From Candidatus Zixiibacteriota bacterium (GTDB lineage: Bacteria > RBG-13-66-14 > B26-G2 > WVWN01), in NCBI GenBank assembly GCA_030613505.1, contig JAUWLW010000031.1, forward strand, positions 1-35,294: a DNA stretch of 35,294 bases, in the 5' to 3' direction. Numbering within the stretch: position 1 is the first letter of the stretch; every line of letters begins with the position of its first letter. The notes below the pieces were generated by a model. That model did not search any database. It had not been told where the DNA came from and worked only from the letters and a program-made list of their open reading frames with translations. Shown one piece after another: positions 23,563-31,799 of this stretch. Made by a program: the position numbers and the translations under genes.

Positions 23563-24782
23563 TCGCCCTTGGTCCTTTCACGAGGAGCGGTTTCCGCCAA
23601 CGCCGGTAAGACAGCCGGCTTCCGCCAGCACGAGCCGTAGTCGAAGAGGATTATGCCGTCGACCGGCGAGGCCGAGAGGCCGGCTGCGATCATCGAGGGG
23701 TACGACGCGTCGTGGTTAAAAGCGCCGACGCCTAAAAGTAGGCGGGCGCCGCCGCGCCGCGCCTCGAGCCTGTCGGCCAACGCCGCCAGCTTGGCCGCGT
23801 TACCCCAGTACGTCATGGGGCATATGATGTCGACCAGGCCGCGATCCAACCAACCGAGCCAATCCTGGCCTACGTAGCGGTAAGCGTGCTCCGGGTCGGC
23901 CCAGGGCGCGGCGGAGAATTGTACGTCCGGGTCGGCCGCCTTGACCGCTCGCTTGGCGGCGGCGACGACCCGCGTCACCTGGTCCGCGCGCCAATCCAGC
24001 CACTCCAACTCGTGGAGGTCGAACCAGCGGGCGGCGAGGCCGTCGTAACCTACCGCGGGGCTGTACACCGTGCCGTCGAGTTTATGGTAGCCGAGGAGGA
24101 TCGGGTCTTGGCGGCCGCGTTCCTTGAGGTATCGGCTGCGACTATTCTTGCCGTACCCGAATCGGTAATTTGGGTAACGGATGAAGTCGAGGTGTACGCC
24201 GTCGACGTCGTATTCGCGAGCGACTTCGGCCGCGACGGCGGCAAAGTATTCGGCGAAGCCTTCAGCCGCGGGGTCCACGTACCACCCTTCGGTATCGCCG
24301 CCGGCCATTTCGCGCTTGGTATAACGCGTCAGGCGCCGACTATCCCGGCCCACCGCGATCCATTCCGGCCGCCGGTTCGCGATGTGCCGTTGCATCGGCG
24401 GCATCTCGGGCCCGGGCCAAATGTAGTTTACGTTCAACCACGCGTGCACTTCGACGCCGAACAATTTAGCGCAGCTGATGACCTCGGCGAGAGGGTCGAA
24501 AGCGTCGGGTTGACTTTCCAGTTTCCGTGATCGCGGCTCGGTTGGGGATTCGTAGTACGCGTCGCCGGCCCGGCGTACCTGGACGAATAGCGCGTCGACG
24601 TCGTAGGCCGCGGCAGTAGCGACTAGGCGCTCGATTTCCTCTTGATTGTAGAGCGACTCGGTGGTGACCCACAACGCGCGGACTTGCGGGCCCTGTTCGC
24701 CGGTAGACGCCACGGCGGCAGCCGAGATAGTTAACAAGGCCGCGGCGACCGCGCGCGTTACTGCTCTTGCCCGAGCGGGCAT
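23559..24782 (-). CDS. GHL10/DUF187 (YngK-like) exported glycoside hydrolase
   Basis: The product has 407 residues with a signal peptide (about 1-26). A TIM-barrel follows with the family sequences VRALWVTTESL (34-44), DALFVQVRRAGDAYYES (63-79), VEVHAWLNVNYIWPG (110-124), DGVHLDFIRYPNY (194-206; Asp199 is the likely catalytic or substrate residue) and IICPMTYWG (about 313-321). GHL10 enzymes are related to glycoside hydrolases, and some are reported to act on peptidoglycan-derived or acidic glycans; the exact substrate is open. It is the first gene of a two-gene unit with the SurA-like protein. An AT-rich stretch at 24790-24806 probably holds the -10 element, but no good -35 is visible. Confidence 0.87.
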   Translation of the reverse strand: MPARARAVTRAVAAALLTISAAAVASTGEQGPQVRALWVTTESLYNQEEIERLVATAAAYDVDALFVQVRRAGDAYYESPTEPRSRKLESQPDAFDPLAEVISCAKLFGVEVHAWLNVNYIWPGPEMPPMQRHIANRRPEWIAVGRDSRRLTRYTKREMAGGDTEGWYVDPAAEGFAEYFAAVAAEVAREYDVDGVHLDFIRYPNYRFGYGKNSRSRYLKERGRQDPILLGYHKLDGTVYSPAVGYDGLAARWFDLHELEWLDWRADQVTRVVAAAKRAVKAADPDVQFSAAPWADPEHAYRYVGQDWLGWLDRGLVDIICPMTYWGNAAKLAALADRLEARRGGARLLLGVGAFNHDASYPSMIAAGLSASPVDGIILFDYGSCWRKPAVLPALAETAPRERTKGE

Positions 24783-24892
24783 AACGGCATATTATTATTA
24801 TATATGACTGGAAGTTGCAAGCTTAAACGTAGGTCTCGCCGACCGATTTGTATCAGCCGACGGTCGTTTAGTCGCGGCGAAACAGTTTCCCC

Positions 24893-24920
24893 TTGAAACG
24901 GGTCCACGTTATAGTATCAT
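24893..24920 (+). promoter_or_regulatory. Sigma70-type promoter of the DUF302-ferritin unit
   Basis: TTGAAA (24893-24898), 16 bp, TATCAT (24915-24920). A start near 24927 leaves about 33 nt of leader containing GGAGG before the ATG at 24960. Confidence 0.7.
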
Positions 24921-24959
24921 GAAATTAAGGTAGTCGCCCATCCAACGAACGGAGGCACT

Positions 24960-25346
24960 ATGAGTTATTATTTCAGCAAGGAATTGAACGTATCCTTCGA
25001 CGAGGCGGTGGAAAAGGTGCGTGACTCGCTCGCGGCCGAGGGCTTCGGCGTCTTGACTGAGATCGATGTAAAGGCGACCCTTAAGAAAAAGCTCGACGTC
25101 GAATTCAGGCCGTATAAAATTTTGGGGGCGTGCCACCCGGAATCCGCCTACCGGGCGCTCCAGGCCGAGGATAAGATAGGCCTTATGTTACCGTGCAACG
25201 TCGTCGTCCAGGAGCGCGAGCCAGGCCAGGCCGAAGTGTCGGCGATCGACCCCGTAGCATCTATGGCCGCGGTAGATAACCCGAACCTGGCTGAAGTCGC
25301 CGAAGGCGTGCGCAAGAAACTCGCGAGCGTAATCGATAAACTTTGA
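24960..25346 (+). CDS. DUF302 family protein
   Basis: The product has 128 residues, the usual length for a stand-alone DUF302 protein. It shows the family pattern: YFSKELNVSFDEAVEKV, a GFGVLTEIDVKATLKKKLD block (about 28-46), FRPYKILGACHPESAYRAL (about 49-67), LMLPCNVVVQE (about 75-85), and a C-terminal helix after SAIDPVASM. The protein is soluble and cytoplasmic. Its biochemical role is not established. It is read with the half-ferritin gene 36 nt downstream, which suggests a metal- or oxidative-stress-related context. The ATG follows GGAGG at the usual distance. Confidence 0.88.
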   Translation: MSYYFSKELNVSFDEAVEKVRDSLAAEGFGVLTEIDVKATLKKKLDVEFRPYKILGACHPESAYRALQAEDKIGLMLPCNVVVQEREPGQAEVSAIDPVASMAAVDNPNLAEVAEGVRKKLASVIDKL

Positions 25347-25382
25347 ACGGGATGCGTTAGGCGTTCAGAAAGGAGGTAAGCC

Positions 25383-25685
25383 ATGCCCGAGTTCGGCAAT
25401 CCCTTCGCGGGCGTTAAGCACGACCGCAAATTAACCGACGAGGAGTTGGTCCGCGCTATCCGCTTTATGGTCGCCGCGGAGTACGAAGCCGTACAGCTTT
25501 ACACGCAGCTCGCTGAATCTATCGACAACGAGCTTGCCCGGGCCGTACTTAAAGACATAGCGGACGAGGAGCGCGTCCACGCCGGCGAGTTCTTGCGCCT
25601 CCTGAAAGAGTTGGCGCCGGACGAGGTCAAATTTTACGATGAGGGAGCCGAGGAGGTCGAAGATATAATAAAAGAGACCGGATAA
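25383..25685 (+). CDS. Short two-helix ferritin-like protein (encapsulated-ferritin-like)
   Basis: The product has 100 residues. One helix carries AAEYEAVQLY with E33 and the next carries DEERVHAGEF with E63-x-x-H66. This half of a ferritin four-helix bundle must dimerise to complete a di-iron site. The positions match E32, E62 and H65 of encapsulated ferritin from Rhodospirillum rubrum within one residue, although overall similarity to that protein is not obvious. The acidic C-terminus (EEVEDIIKETG) could be a targeting peptide. A strong AAAGGAGG precedes the ATG at 25383. No encapsulin shell gene lies in the window. The expected role is iron oxidation or detoxification. Rubrerythrin-like is the alternative label. 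Confidence 0.82.
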   Translation: MPEFGNPFAGVKHDRKLTDEELVRAIRFMVAAEYEAVQLYTQLAESIDNELARAVLKDIADEERVHAGEFLRLLKELAPDEVKFYDEGAEEVEDIIKETG

Positions 25686-25759
25686 TTCCGAGGGCGGGGC
25701 GCCGACACCGTTCAATAGTTTAGCACGGGAGGTAAATATGTCTTGTTAGGTTATATTTA

Positions 25760-25788
25760 TTGACAGCGCTGGGGAAAAATGTTAGAAT
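25760..25788 (+). promoter_or_regulatory. Sigma70-type promoter for the subtilase leader RNA
   Basis: TTGACA (25760-25765), 17 bp, TAGAAT (25783-25788). The expected start is near 25795, about 227 nt upstream of the subtilase ATG. The region 25686-25759 before it holds only a mini-ORF (ATG at 25738, MSC then stop). Confidence 0.8.
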
Positions 25789-25794
25789 TAAAGC

Positions 25795-26021
25795 AGTCCA
25801 CCGCCATTGGGGGTGTAGAATCGGGGAGCTTGGGTGTAGCGGTGAGAACCTGATATAATTGCGTGAAGGCCGGCTCGAGGAGTAACCCGGGTGGATATAA
25901 ATTCTCCATCAGTCGAGGGGTTTTAATACTGTGGCCTTAGCGTAAGGGGATACCCGGGCGTAAGGAATTACGCCCTAGACAAGTCTAAAAACCTGCGTTA
26001 ACCAAAAGGGGTAGAAAAAGG
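25795..26021 (+). ncRNA. Long structured 5' leader of the subtilase gene, candidate regulatory RNA
   Basis: No gene fits the 336-nt gap 25686-26021, but the promoter-to-ATG part is rich in local helices. Visible are GGT-GAGA-ACC with a GNRA loop near 25841-25850, CCTTA-GCG-TAAGG (25935-25947) closed by GGGT/ACCC (25918-25921 with 25952-25955), GGGCGTAA-GGAA-TTACGCCC (25956-25975) and TAGAC-AA-GTCTA (25976-25987). GCGTAAGG occurs twice (25940-25947 and 25958-25965), so TTACGC at 25968-25973 can pair with either copy, giving mutually exclusive folds. No known riboswitch class was recognised. That it is a cis-acting RNA is inference. Confidence 0.5.
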
Positions 26022-28058
26022 ATGAGAACGAGTTTGGTGAAATGGGCCGCGGTAGCGGCGTATCTCGCGTTGGCCGGCGTTGCGAGCGCCGCGGCCGAGA
26101 TTTCGCCGGCGTTAGTAGAGCATCTGGCGACGGCCGGGGCCGACGAATTTGTACCCGTGATGTTTGCGCTCGACGGTGCCTTGGCGCCCGAAGCTCTCGA
26201 GGCTATGACGGCGGGGCTGAACAAAGACGCGGCCCGCGAGCTGGTACGTAGCATCGGGAAGGAGCGCGCCGCAAAAAGCCAAAAAGACCTTGTGGCGGCG
26301 TTGGAGGAAGGCGAGAGCCGCGGCCGGGCGCGGGACGTCAAGGCGCTCTGGGCGCCGAACGTCGTCGCCGCCGAAGTGCGGGCGTCGTACCTCACGAGCC
26401 TGGTCGCCTTTAAAGGCGTGCAGCGCATAAACCTGGACGTCGAATACAACGTTACCTGTGCGCTCGCTTGGGGCGTCGCGAAAATCGGCGCCGACCGCGT
26501 ATGGAGCGAGCTGTCCGTTAATGGTGACGGCGTCGTCGTGGCGGTTACCGATACCGGCGTCGATTACGAGCACACGGACCTCCGCGAGCGCGACTGGGTG
26601 AACATCGGCGAGATCCCCGACAACGGCATCGACGACGACAATAACGGCTACATCGACGATTACCACGGGTGGAACACGTACAACGACTCGAAAGAGACGC
26701 GTGGAGGCTCGGGCGGCCACGGCAGCCACTGCGCCGGGTCGGTATGCGGCGACGGCGCGGCCGGAACGCAGACGGGCGTCGCGCCGGGCGCGCTCGTGAT
26801 GCCGGTGCAGGTACTGTCCAACTCCGGGTCCGGCAACCAAACCGACACCTGGGAAGGCATGCAGTACGCCTTCGACAACGGCGCCGACGTGACCAGCATG
26901 TCGCTCGGGTGGACGAGGACCATGGGTCCCGATTGGGCGAAATGGCGTCAAACGTGCGAGACCCTCGTCGCGGGCGGTATGGTGTATTCGATAGCCGCGG
27001 GTAACGAGCGGCGATACTCGTCGCTACCGGCGCCCTATAATATACGCACTCCCGGGACCGTACCGGCGGTCATAACCGTCGGCGCGACTACCCAGGACGA
27101 CGTCTACGCTTATTTCTCGTCGTACGGGCCCGTGACGTGGCAGGATATCTCGCCTTGGTATGACTACCCGTACCCGCCGGGCCTTACGAAACCGGACGTC
27201 TGCGGCCCCGGTTACCAAATCACTTCAGTGCGCGGTATAACCGGCGGGTATAGCGTCATGAGCGGTACGTCGATGGCCACGCCGCACGTAGCCGGCTTCG
27301 CGGCGCTTATCCTGCAAGTGGACCCCAACCTCACCAACGCCCAAGTCCGGAAATGGATGGAGGATTACGCGTTGGACCTCGGCACGCCGGGTAAAGATAA
27401 CGACTACGGCTCCGGCCGCATTCGCTGTTACGAAACGATTTCGGCGATGCAGGCCACGTCGGTTACTATAAAGTCGTTCGCCGCGGAAGCCACGCGGAAA
27501 GGTATCCGCGTACGGTGGGCGACTTCTTCCGAAAAGATGTTGGCCGGGTTCAACCTCTATCGCCGCGCCGTGTTCGATAACGAAGGGCCCTCGGCTCAGG
27601 CCGATGCGGCGCTTTCGTACGAGAAACTGAACGGCGCCCTTATCAAGGGTAGGAGCCCGTACGTTTACGACGACGGGGACGTCGAAGCCGGTTCGCGGTA
27701 TGAGTATTTACTCGAAGATGTTGACGTTCTGGGTCGTCCGCACACTCACGGGCCCGTAGAAGTTCGCGCGGGCGGCAAAGCGTTACCGGTCACGTATTGG
27801 CTGGCGCAAACCGCACCCAACCCGGCTCGCGAGAGCACGGTCGTTAAATTCGGCCTGGCCGACGGGTTTGCCGGTCGGACCGTCATTGAAGTTTACGATT
27901 TAAGCGGGCGTCGCATACAGACGCCGGTAGACAGCAACTACCAAGCGGGCGTATACGAAGTCGCGATCGATACCGCGTCTTTAGCCCCTGGCGTTTACGT
28001 TTACCGTATGTCCGCCGGGCCTTTCCACGCGGCGAAGCGCATGGTCGTGATTCGGTAG
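26022..28058 (+). CDS. Secreted subtilisin-like serine protease (S8) with C-terminal sorting tail
   Basis: The product has 678 residues. A signal peptide (about 1-24, ending VASAAA) is followed by a propeptide-like region (about 25-150) and the S8 catalytic domain: Asp177 (VTDTGVD), His233 (GHGSHCAGS), oxyanion Asn328 (AAGNE) and Ser417 (SGTSMATPHVAG). All four are intact. An insertion with an acidic, Asn-rich loop (GIDDDNNGYIDDY, about 205-217) may bind calcium. After residue about 480 come an Fn3-like module (IRVRWATSS, GFNLYRR) and a FlgD-like/T9SS type-A tail (PNPARES, VYDLSGRRI, LAPGVYVYRM, AKRMVVIR), the same pair of modules as in the M1 aminopeptidase. It should degrade proteins outside the cell. 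A long structured leader precedes it. Confidence 0.93.
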   Translation: MRTSLVKWAAVAAYLALAGVASAAAEISPALVEHLATAGADEFVPVMFALDGALAPEALEAMTAGLNKDAARELVRSIGKERAAKSQKDLVAALEEGESRGRARDVKALWAPNVVAAEVRASYLTSLVAFKGVQRINLDVEYNVTCALAWGVAKIGADRVWSELSVNGDGVVVAVTDTGVDYEHTDLRERDWVNIGEIPDNGIDDDNNGYIDDYHGWNTYNDSKETRGGSGGHGSHCAGSVCGDGAAGTQTGVAPGALVMPVQVLSNSGSGNQTDTWEGMQYAFDNGADVTSMSLGWTRTMGPDWAKWRQTCETLVAGGMVYSIAAGNERRYSSLPAPYNIRTPGTVPAVITVGATTQDDVYAYFSSYGPVTWQDISPWYDYPYPPGLTKPDVCGPGYQITSVRGITGGYSVMSGTSMATPHVAGFAALILQVDPNLTNAQVRKWMEDYALDLGTPGKDNDYGSGRIRCYETISAMQATSVTIKSFAAEATRKGIRVRWATSSEKMLAGFNLYRRAVFDNEGPSAQADAALSYEKLNGALIKGRSPYVYDDGDVEAGSRYEYLLEDVDVLGRPHTHGPVEVRAGGKALPVTYWLAQTAPNPARESTVVKFGLADGFAGRTVIEVYDLSGRRIQTPVDSNYQAGVYEVAIDTASLAPGVYVYRMSAGPFHAAKRMVVIR

Positions 28059-28130
28059 CCGCCGGCCCGGCGCCTACGTTACATCATTATTGCCTTTTTC
28101 CGGGATCGGCCAACGATTCCCGTAAAAAAC

Positions 28131-28154
28131 GTACCGGCCTTTGCAGGCCGGTAT
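28131..28154. promoter_or_regulatory. Inverted repeat abutting the htrA -10 element
   Basis: ACCGGCC-TTTGCA-GGCCGGT (28133-28152) extends outward to about 12 bp with one G-T pair. On the plus strand no U-tract follows, because the right arm runs into the extended -10 box. On the minus strand it is followed by TTTTTT. It could end the subtilase transcript inefficiently, or be a protein-binding operator over the promoter. Confidence 0.5.
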
Positions 28155-28162
28155 GTTATAAT
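28154..28162 (+). promoter_or_regulatory. Extended -10 promoter of the htrA operon
   Basis: TGT then TATAAT (28157-28162) matches the TGn extended -10 rule with a perfect hexamer. The region at -35 is occupied by the inverted-repeat arm and has no TTGACA-like hexamer. The start would lie near 28169, 31 nt before the ATG. Confidence 0.65.
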
Positions 28163-28199
28163 GGCCTAGAGCAATACGTTTTCACGGTGGAGGTCGCAT

Positions 28200-29675
28200 A
28201 TGAGCTTTAACTTTAAAACTAAAGGCGCCCTCGTAGCGGTGGCGGTCTCTTGTTTCGTGGCGGGCGCGGTCGTTACCGGGATATTGGATTTGACGCCCCG
28301 AGGGGCGGCCGAGTCGCAACCGTCGGGGGACCTCGAGGCGCTGCGGCGCATCGGCCAGGGATTCTCCCAGGTCGTAAAGGAAGTTTCCCCGTCGGTAGTA
28401 AACGTCAGGGTTTCCAAAGCGGTCAAGATGAGGCATCCGCCGCCGGGCGGGTCTCCCTTCGATTTCTTCGGCGAAAGCCCCTTCGGTAAGTTTTTCGAGT
28501 GGCCCGAAGGAGAGGATTTCCTACAAAAGGGTTCCGGGTCAGGCGTGATAGTAAGCAAAGACGGTTATATCCTAACCAATAACCACGTAATCGAAGGGGC
28601 GGACGAGATTACGGTGGTATACGGCGACGGCGACAAGTACGAGGCCAAGGTCGTGGGGACGGATCCTCGGACGGACCTCGCCGTCATAAAAATCGACGGG
28701 AAGGATTTTCCGGCGGCGACGTTGGGAGACTCCGACAAAATAGAAGTAGGTGAATGGGTGTTGGCCGTCGGGAACCCGTTCGAGCTTCAGAATACGGTGA
28801 CGGCCGGCATAATTTCGGCGCGCGGCCGGTCGAACGTGGGCCTGGCCGACTACGAGGACTTCATTCAGACCGACGCCGCCATTAACCCGGGCAACTCCGG
28901 CGGGCCGCTGGTCAACCTCGACGGAGAAGTTATCGGTATCAACACCGCCATCGCGACGCGGACCGGGGGTAACATGGGCATCGGCTTCGCGATTCCCATA
29001 AACATGGCCAAACAGATTATGGCCCAACTCATAAAAACGGGCAAGGTTACCCGCGGGTGGCTGGGCGTTCATATTCAACTGGTTACGCCCGAGCTCAAGC
29101 AACAGTTTAAACTCAAGTCTACCGACGGTGCTCTCGTCGCGGACGTAACGGAGGGCGGGCCGGCTAAAAAGGCCGGTATGCAACGCGGCGACGTTATCGT
29201 CGGATACCAGGGCGAGAAGATAGAGGATACCGGCCACTTACGCAACTTGGTCGCCGCGACCGACGTAGGCGCCGTGGCCGACGTCAAGGTAATCCGCGAA
29301 GGCCGAGAAAAAACGCTGAAGGTCAAGATCGGCGAACTGCCGGAAGAAGAAGCGGTAATCGGACGTCAGTTCGGTGAAGGTTCGGAACGCGACGTGGGTT
29401 TTAGCGTGAGCAACCTGTCACCCTCGGTGAGGAAACAACTGGGCCTGCCGGAAACCCAGGAGGGCGTCGTCGTCCGCGACGTTAAGAAGACGAGCGACGC
29501 CTATCAGAAAGGGCTCCGCGAAGGCGACGTCATTTTGGAGGTCAACCGGGCCCCGGTCTCAAGCGTGGGCGGCTTCAACGGCGTTATCTCGCGGGTTGGG
29601 ACCGGCGACGAGGTTCTCCTTCTCGTGATAACAGAGGGCCATACGAGGTACGTAACTTTCGAGATGGAAAAATAA
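28200..29675 (+). CDS. htrA: HtrA/DegP-family periplasmic serine protease
   Basis: The product has 491 residues. An N-terminal signal anchor (about 9-29) is followed by a trypsin-like domain with triad His129 (NNHVIEG), Asp159 (TDLAVIK) and Ser233 (NPGNSGGPL). Two PDZ domains follow (about 270-370 with KVTRGWLGVHIQ and GAL...KKAGMQRGDVIVGYQGEKI, and about 395-488 with GVVVRDV and GLREGDVILEVNRAPV). The length and architecture match DegP/DegQ. It degrades or refolds damaged periplasmic proteins, including barrel precursors. The ATG at 28200 follows GGAGG. It is the first gene of a tight operon with DnaJ 6 nt downstream, fitting a protein-quality-control unit. Confidence 0.96.
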   Translation: MSFNFKTKGALVAVAVSCFVAGAVVTGILDLTPRGAAESQPSGDLEALRRIGQGFSQVVKEVSPSVVNVRVSKAVKMRHPPPGGSPFDFFGESPFGKFFEWPEGEDFLQKGSGSGVIVSKDGYILTNNHVIEGADEITVVYGDGDKYEAKVVGTDPRTDLAVIKIDGKDFPAATLGDSDKIEVGEWVLAVGNPFELQNTVTAGIISARGRSNVGLADYEDFIQTDAAINPGNSGGPLVNLDGEVIGINTAIATRTGGNMGIGFAIPINMAKQIMAQLIKTGKVTRGWLGVHIQLVTPELKQQFKLKSTDGALVADVTEGGPAKKAGMQRGDVIVGYQGEKIEDTGHLRNLVAATDVGAVADVKVIREGREKTLKVKIGELPEEEAVIGRQFGEGSERDVGFSVSNLSPSVRKQLGLPETQEGVVVRDVKKTSDAYQKGLREGDVILEVNRAPVSSVGGFNGVISRVGTGDEVLLLVITEGHTRYVTFEMEK

Positions 29676-29681
29676 TCGGTT

Positions 29682-30761
29682 ATGGCCTCAAGAACTACCC
29701 GCGACTACTACGAGGTCTTGGGCGTATCCCGCGACGCCCCGCTGGACGAGATCAAGAGGGCGTACCGTCGCCTCGCGTTGCAGTACCACCCCGACCGCGA
29801 CCCGTCCCCGGAAGCGACCGAGAAATTTAAAGAGGCCTCGGAAGCTTTCGAAGTCCTAGCCGACCGCGATAAACGGCGCATCTACGACGGGTACGGGTAC
29901 GAGGGGCTGCAAGGCCGCGGCTACGGCGGCATCACCGACCTCGACGACGTATTCGAGCGCTTCTTCTCCGCGGGCGGTATCTTCGGCGATTTATTATCCG
30001 ATTTGTTCGGGACGCGCCCGGCGCGCCGCCGCAGGGCCAGGCGCGGTTCCGACCTCTTGGCGCGCGTTACGCTCGAGTTCGAGGAAGCGGCTCGCGGCGC
30101 CGAGCGCGAGGTCGACGTCGAACGGTTGCGCACCTGCGGCGACTGCGACGGTACGGGCGGTGTCGACGGCAAGTCCCCCGAAACGTGTCCGGCGTGCCAC
30201 GGCGCGGGCGAGATCGTCCAGCGACACGGCTTCTTCAGCGTAGGTATGCCTTGTCCCCGCTGCCGGGGAGAGGGCGAGGTGATCGGCGACCCGTGTGAGA
30301 AATGCGGCGGCCGGGGCGTCCGCCTCGAGCGCCGCGCGATTAAGGTCGACCTACCCGCGGGCGTCGACGACGGTATGCGCGTACGGCTCGTTGGCGAGGG
30401 TGAGAGCGGCCGCTACGGCGGCGCCCCGGGAGACCTGTACGTCGAGGCGCGCGTCAAACCGCATAAAGTATTCCAACGCGACCGCGACAATATCCTGTAC
30501 GAACTCGCGATCTCGCCCGCGCGCGCGGCCTTGGGCGGCGACGTGGTCGTGCCAACGCTCAAGGGTGATGAGAAGGCGAAGGTGCGGGCTGGCAGTCAGG
30601 ACGGCGACGTTATTAAAATTAGAGGGGCCGGCGTACCGCGGCCCGGCACCAACGCGGTGGGCGACCAGGTGGTGACGTTACGGGTAGGAATACCCAAGAA
30701 ACTTAAGAGACGGGCGAAAAAACTTTACGAAGAACTCCTAACTTTGGAAGGCGAGGAATAG
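29682..30761 (+). CDS. dnaJ: DnaJ-type (class A) Hsp40 co-chaperone
   Basis: The product has 359 residues. The J-domain (about 8-70) includes HPD at 36-38. A short glycine/phenylalanine-rich linker follows (about 72-110). The zinc-binding domain has four CxxCxGxG-type repeats: CGDCDGTG, CPACHGAG, CPRCRGEG and CEKCGGRG (about 152-215). The C-terminal substrate-binding domains have DLPAGVDDGMRVRLVGEGE and GDLYVEARVKPH. All hallmark residues are intact, so it should stimulate a DnaK ATPase and bind unfolded clients in the cytoplasm. No dnaK or grpE lies nearby. Pairing with htrA in one operon is uncommon. The stop codon shares its last base with the GTG of the next gene. Confidence 0.95.
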   Translation: MASRTTRDYYEVLGVSRDAPLDEIKRAYRRLALQYHPDRDPSPEATEKFKEASEAFEVLADRDKRRIYDGYGYEGLQGRGYGGITDLDDVFERFFSAGGIFGDLLSDLFGTRPARRRRARRGSDLLARVTLEFEEAARGAEREVDVERLRTCGDCDGTGGVDGKSPETCPACHGAGEIVQRHGFFSVGMPCPRCRGEGEVIGDPCEKCGGRGVRLERRAIKVDLPAGVDDGMRVRLVGEGESGRYGGAPGDLYVEARVKPHKVFQRDRDNILYELAISPARAALGGDVVVPTLKGDEKAKVRAGSQDGDVIKIRGAGVPRPGTNAVGDQVVTLRVGIPKKLKRRAKKLYEELLTLEGEE

Positions 30762-31771
30762 TGTACAAGGACACCGTACGAGTGGCTACGGCGACGGCGG
30801 TTGCGTTCTTTATGCTCGTCGCGACCGGTTGCGGAAAAAAGGCGGACCCGGGGGCCGAACTCAACGCCGGAGCCCAGACGCTATACGCGGACGGCGATTA
30901 CGACGGCGCGGTGCGCCTTTACGATAGACTGCTCGCCGATCACCCTGCCTGGGCCGCGGAGAATAACGTGGCCGAGGCGCGGAAGTTGGCGCGAGCCAAA
31001 GTCCTATTCAACGCCGCTCGCAAAGCGGCCCGCTCCGGCCGCTACGAGGAGGCGGGCGACGCCCTCGGCGAAGCCTTAGCGCTCGCCCCTGACGACGTCG
31101 AAGTAAATTACGGCATCGGATGGGTTTACGTAGAGATGGCAGTGCAATATCGAACGAAGGCCCAAATGACGAGGGGGGCGTCACGGGTCGACTACATATT
31201 GCTGGCGGACGCCCACGTCGACCTCGCCCGGGACCGCTTCGAACGCAGCATCAAGCTGGGGCCCGAGCACTGGGCCGGTTATCGCGGTATGGCGGTATAC
31301 CATATATACCGCGGTGAAAACGACGAGGCGTTGGAAACGTTGGATAAAGCGGACAAGTATTCCGAAAAAGCCGAGGACAAGATCGCCGTCGCCCGGCTGC
31401 GGATCCGCGCGTACGTCGCCACGGAAAATTCCGACAAGGCAAAGGAAACGCTCGACGCTTTGATTGAAAAATACCCCACAAGCGGCGAAGCTTATTTTGC
31501 GCTCGGCGAATATTACCTCCTCGCTGATAAACCTGATATCGACGAGGCTGTTAAAGCATTCGAAGTGGGCCTTGCCAAGGAATTTGAAGACGCGGGGACG
31601 CGAAACCAGATGTACGTAATGCTGTCGCGTTTGCGGATGAGGAAGGGAGATTACGACGGCGCGCTGGCCGCGGTAAAATCCGCGTTGGCGACGGATCCCT
31701 TCAACGGCATGTTTACGGACGAGTACGCCATAGCGTGGGGTGCTAAAAAACTATCCGAGAGGAAGAAATAA
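30761..31771 (+). CDS. TPR-repeat lipoprotein
   Basis: The product has 336 residues. It starts at a GTG that overlaps the dnaJ stop by 1 nt. A lipoprotein signal ends LVATGC (C24). The mature part is built of tetratricopeptide-like helical hairpins: [20 protein letters not shown] (about 41-60), [20 protein letters not shown] (about 91-110), [20 protein letters not shown] and [23 protein letters not shown] lipoproteins act as scaffolds at the inner face of the outer membrane, and BamD is the best known case, but this one is longer and its partners are unknown. The position after htrA and dnaJ suggests a role in envelope assembly or quality control. Confidence 0.87.
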   Translation: MYKDTVRVATATAVAFFMLVATGCGKKADPGAELNAGAQTLYADGDYDGAVRLYDRLLADHPAWAAENNVAEARKLARAKVLFNAARKAARSGRYEEAGDALGEALALAPDDVEVNYGIGWVYVEMAVQYRTKAQMTRGASRVDYILLADAHVDLARDRFERSIKLGPEHWAGYRGMAVYHIYRGENDEALETLDKADKYSEKAEDKIAVARLRIRAYVATENSDKAKETLDALIEKYPTSGEAYFALGEYYLLADKPDIDEAVKAFEVGLAKEFEDAGTRNQMYVMLSRLRMRKGDYDGALAAVKSALATDPFNGMFTDEYAIAWGAKKLSERKK

Positions 31772-31799
31772 ATCCCAATCTTCGTATACAGGAGGGCAT

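Noticed and set aside
24786-24830. Promoter of the GHL10-SurA-like unit
   Set aside because: TATAAT-like sequences exist in the AT-rich stretch on the minus strand, but the TTGCAA upstream is only 12 bp away and no -35 at 16-18 bp is convincing.
25795-26021. TPP riboswitch or group II intron in the subtilase leader
   Set aside because: GTGAGAACCTGAT resembles part of the TPP aptamer, but the second arm and partner motif are missing. No GUGCG-type intron start or domain V hairpin is seen.
26112-26951. 279-codon minus-strand ORF
   Set aside because: It is antisense to the catalytic domain of the subtilase, which has an intact triad. High GC content keeps stop codons rare on the opposite strand.
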